Notes under the pieces: generated by a model | Seen by the model: the letters and a program-made list of their open reading frames with translations, nothing else | Told to the model about the DNA's origin: nothing | The model's database searches: none | Assembly: GCA_003222235.1 (NCBI GenBank) | Contig: QHVD01000346.1 | Location: forward strand, 1 to 6,461 | Reading direction: 5' to 3' | Source of the DNA: Gemmatimonadota bacterium | Lineage (GTDB): Bacteria; Gemmatimonadota; Gemmatimonadetes; Gemmatimonadales; GWC2-71-9 | DNA length: 6,461 bases | Made by a program: the position numbers and the translations under genes | Shown here: positions 6,323 through 6,461 of the stretch, one piece after another | Layout of the letters: every line of letters begins with the position of its first letter | Position numbering within the stretch: the first letter of the stretch is position 1

Positions 6323-6461
6323 CTGGATACCGCCGCGAAGGTCCGCACAGCTGAGGACGCCGCCCGCTGGCGCAGGGGCCGGCCGGGGGAGGGGGGGGGC
6401 CCGGTCGTTTTCACCAACGGCGTGTTCGACCTGCTGCACGTCGGCCACGTGAGCTTGCTGG
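6323..6461 (+). CDS. rfaE2: RfaE2/HldE C-terminal type adenylyltransferase (3'-truncated)
   Basis: Only the first 46 codons or so are in the window. The frame reads AKVRTAEDAARWRR, a Gly-rich stretch, then VVFTNGVFDLLHVGHVSLL. TNGxFDLLHxGH is the nucleotide-binding signature of the cytidylyltransferase superfamily, with HVGH as the catalytic HxGH; the VVFTNG context and the preceding helix fit RfaE2, which makes ADP-heptose precursors for LPS inner core by transferring AMP to heptose 1-phosphate. A related nucleotidyltransferase cannot be excluded from this fragment. No ATG, GTG or TTG lies in frame between the previous stop and the motif. CTG 6323 (reading LDTAAKV), 7 nt after that stop, is the best candidate, so the start is provisional. 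Linkage to lptE supports the LPS role. Confidence 0.75.
   Translation, partial: MDTAAKVRTAEDAARWRRGRPGEGGGPVVFTNGVFDLLHVGHVSLL
6385..6399 (+). repeat. G5-A-G9 homopolymeric tract near the 5' end of the rfaE2-like gene
   Basis: Five G, one A and nine G sit about 60 bases into the gene and encode GEGGG just before the first strand of the nucleotide-binding fold. The frames on the two sides agree, so the stated length keeps the gene open. With the G4 run at 6375-6378 the sequence could fold as a G-quadruplex in the mRNA or coding strand. The run is also prone to sequencing or assembly error. Confidence 0.6.

Noticed and set aside
6316..6403. Possible frameshift in the rfaE2-like gene at the G-tract
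   Set aside because: The helix-like sequence before the tract and the VVFTNG motif after it are in the same frame, and the other two frames give a stop or nonsense sequence.
6370..6405. GC-rich palindrome (GGCCGGCC and nearby G/C runs) as a terminator
   Set aside because: There is no T-run after it and it lies inside a coding frame.

Overview
The window looks like chromosomal DNA from a high-GC, diderm bacterium. LPS-related genes, outer-membrane lipoproteins, and a protease/TolB-like propeller/Omp85-type barrel protein next to a HEAT-cyclophilin fusion recall Gemmatimonadota or a related soil/sediment lineage. That placement is an inference from gene content and composition, not from a marker gene. 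All supported genes lie on the + strand and are packed end to end like one operon: gaps or overlaps are +4, -4, -71, -7 and +7 nt. No stretch of 300 bases lacks a gene. I see no RNA gene, mobile element, CRISPR array, terminator or convincing promoter.

Region by region: (1) 1-1908 is the 3' part of a gene for a HEAT-repeat protein ending in a complete cyclophilin-type peptidyl-prolyl isomerase domain. (2) 1913-4783 encodes a 956-residue secreted protein. It joins a gluzincin-like zinc metallopeptidase domain (HELVH plus a downstream Glu), a TolB/PD40-type beta-propeller and a C-terminal Omp85-like outer-membrane barrel that ends in an aromatic beta-signal. (3) 4780-5499 encodes a lipoprotein with LolB/DUF4292-like features. 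(4) 5429-5965 encodes an LptE-type LPS-assembly lipoprotein. (5) 5959-6315 encodes a small single-pass membrane protein that may be DUF4845-like. (6) 6323 to the window end is the start of an RfaE2/HldE-C type heptose-phosphate adenylyltransferase, cut by the window edge.

Read together, the genes form an outer-membrane biogenesis cluster: a probable envelope foldase, an Omp85-family barrel protein, a lipoprotein carrier/receptor candidate, the LPS translocon lipoprotein and an LPS core-sugar enzyme. The most interesting item is the three-part protease-propeller-Omp85 protein. The next is the run of unusual start sites (TTG, TTG inside the upstream gene, probable CTG), together with G-homopolymers near the 5' ends of two LPS genes.
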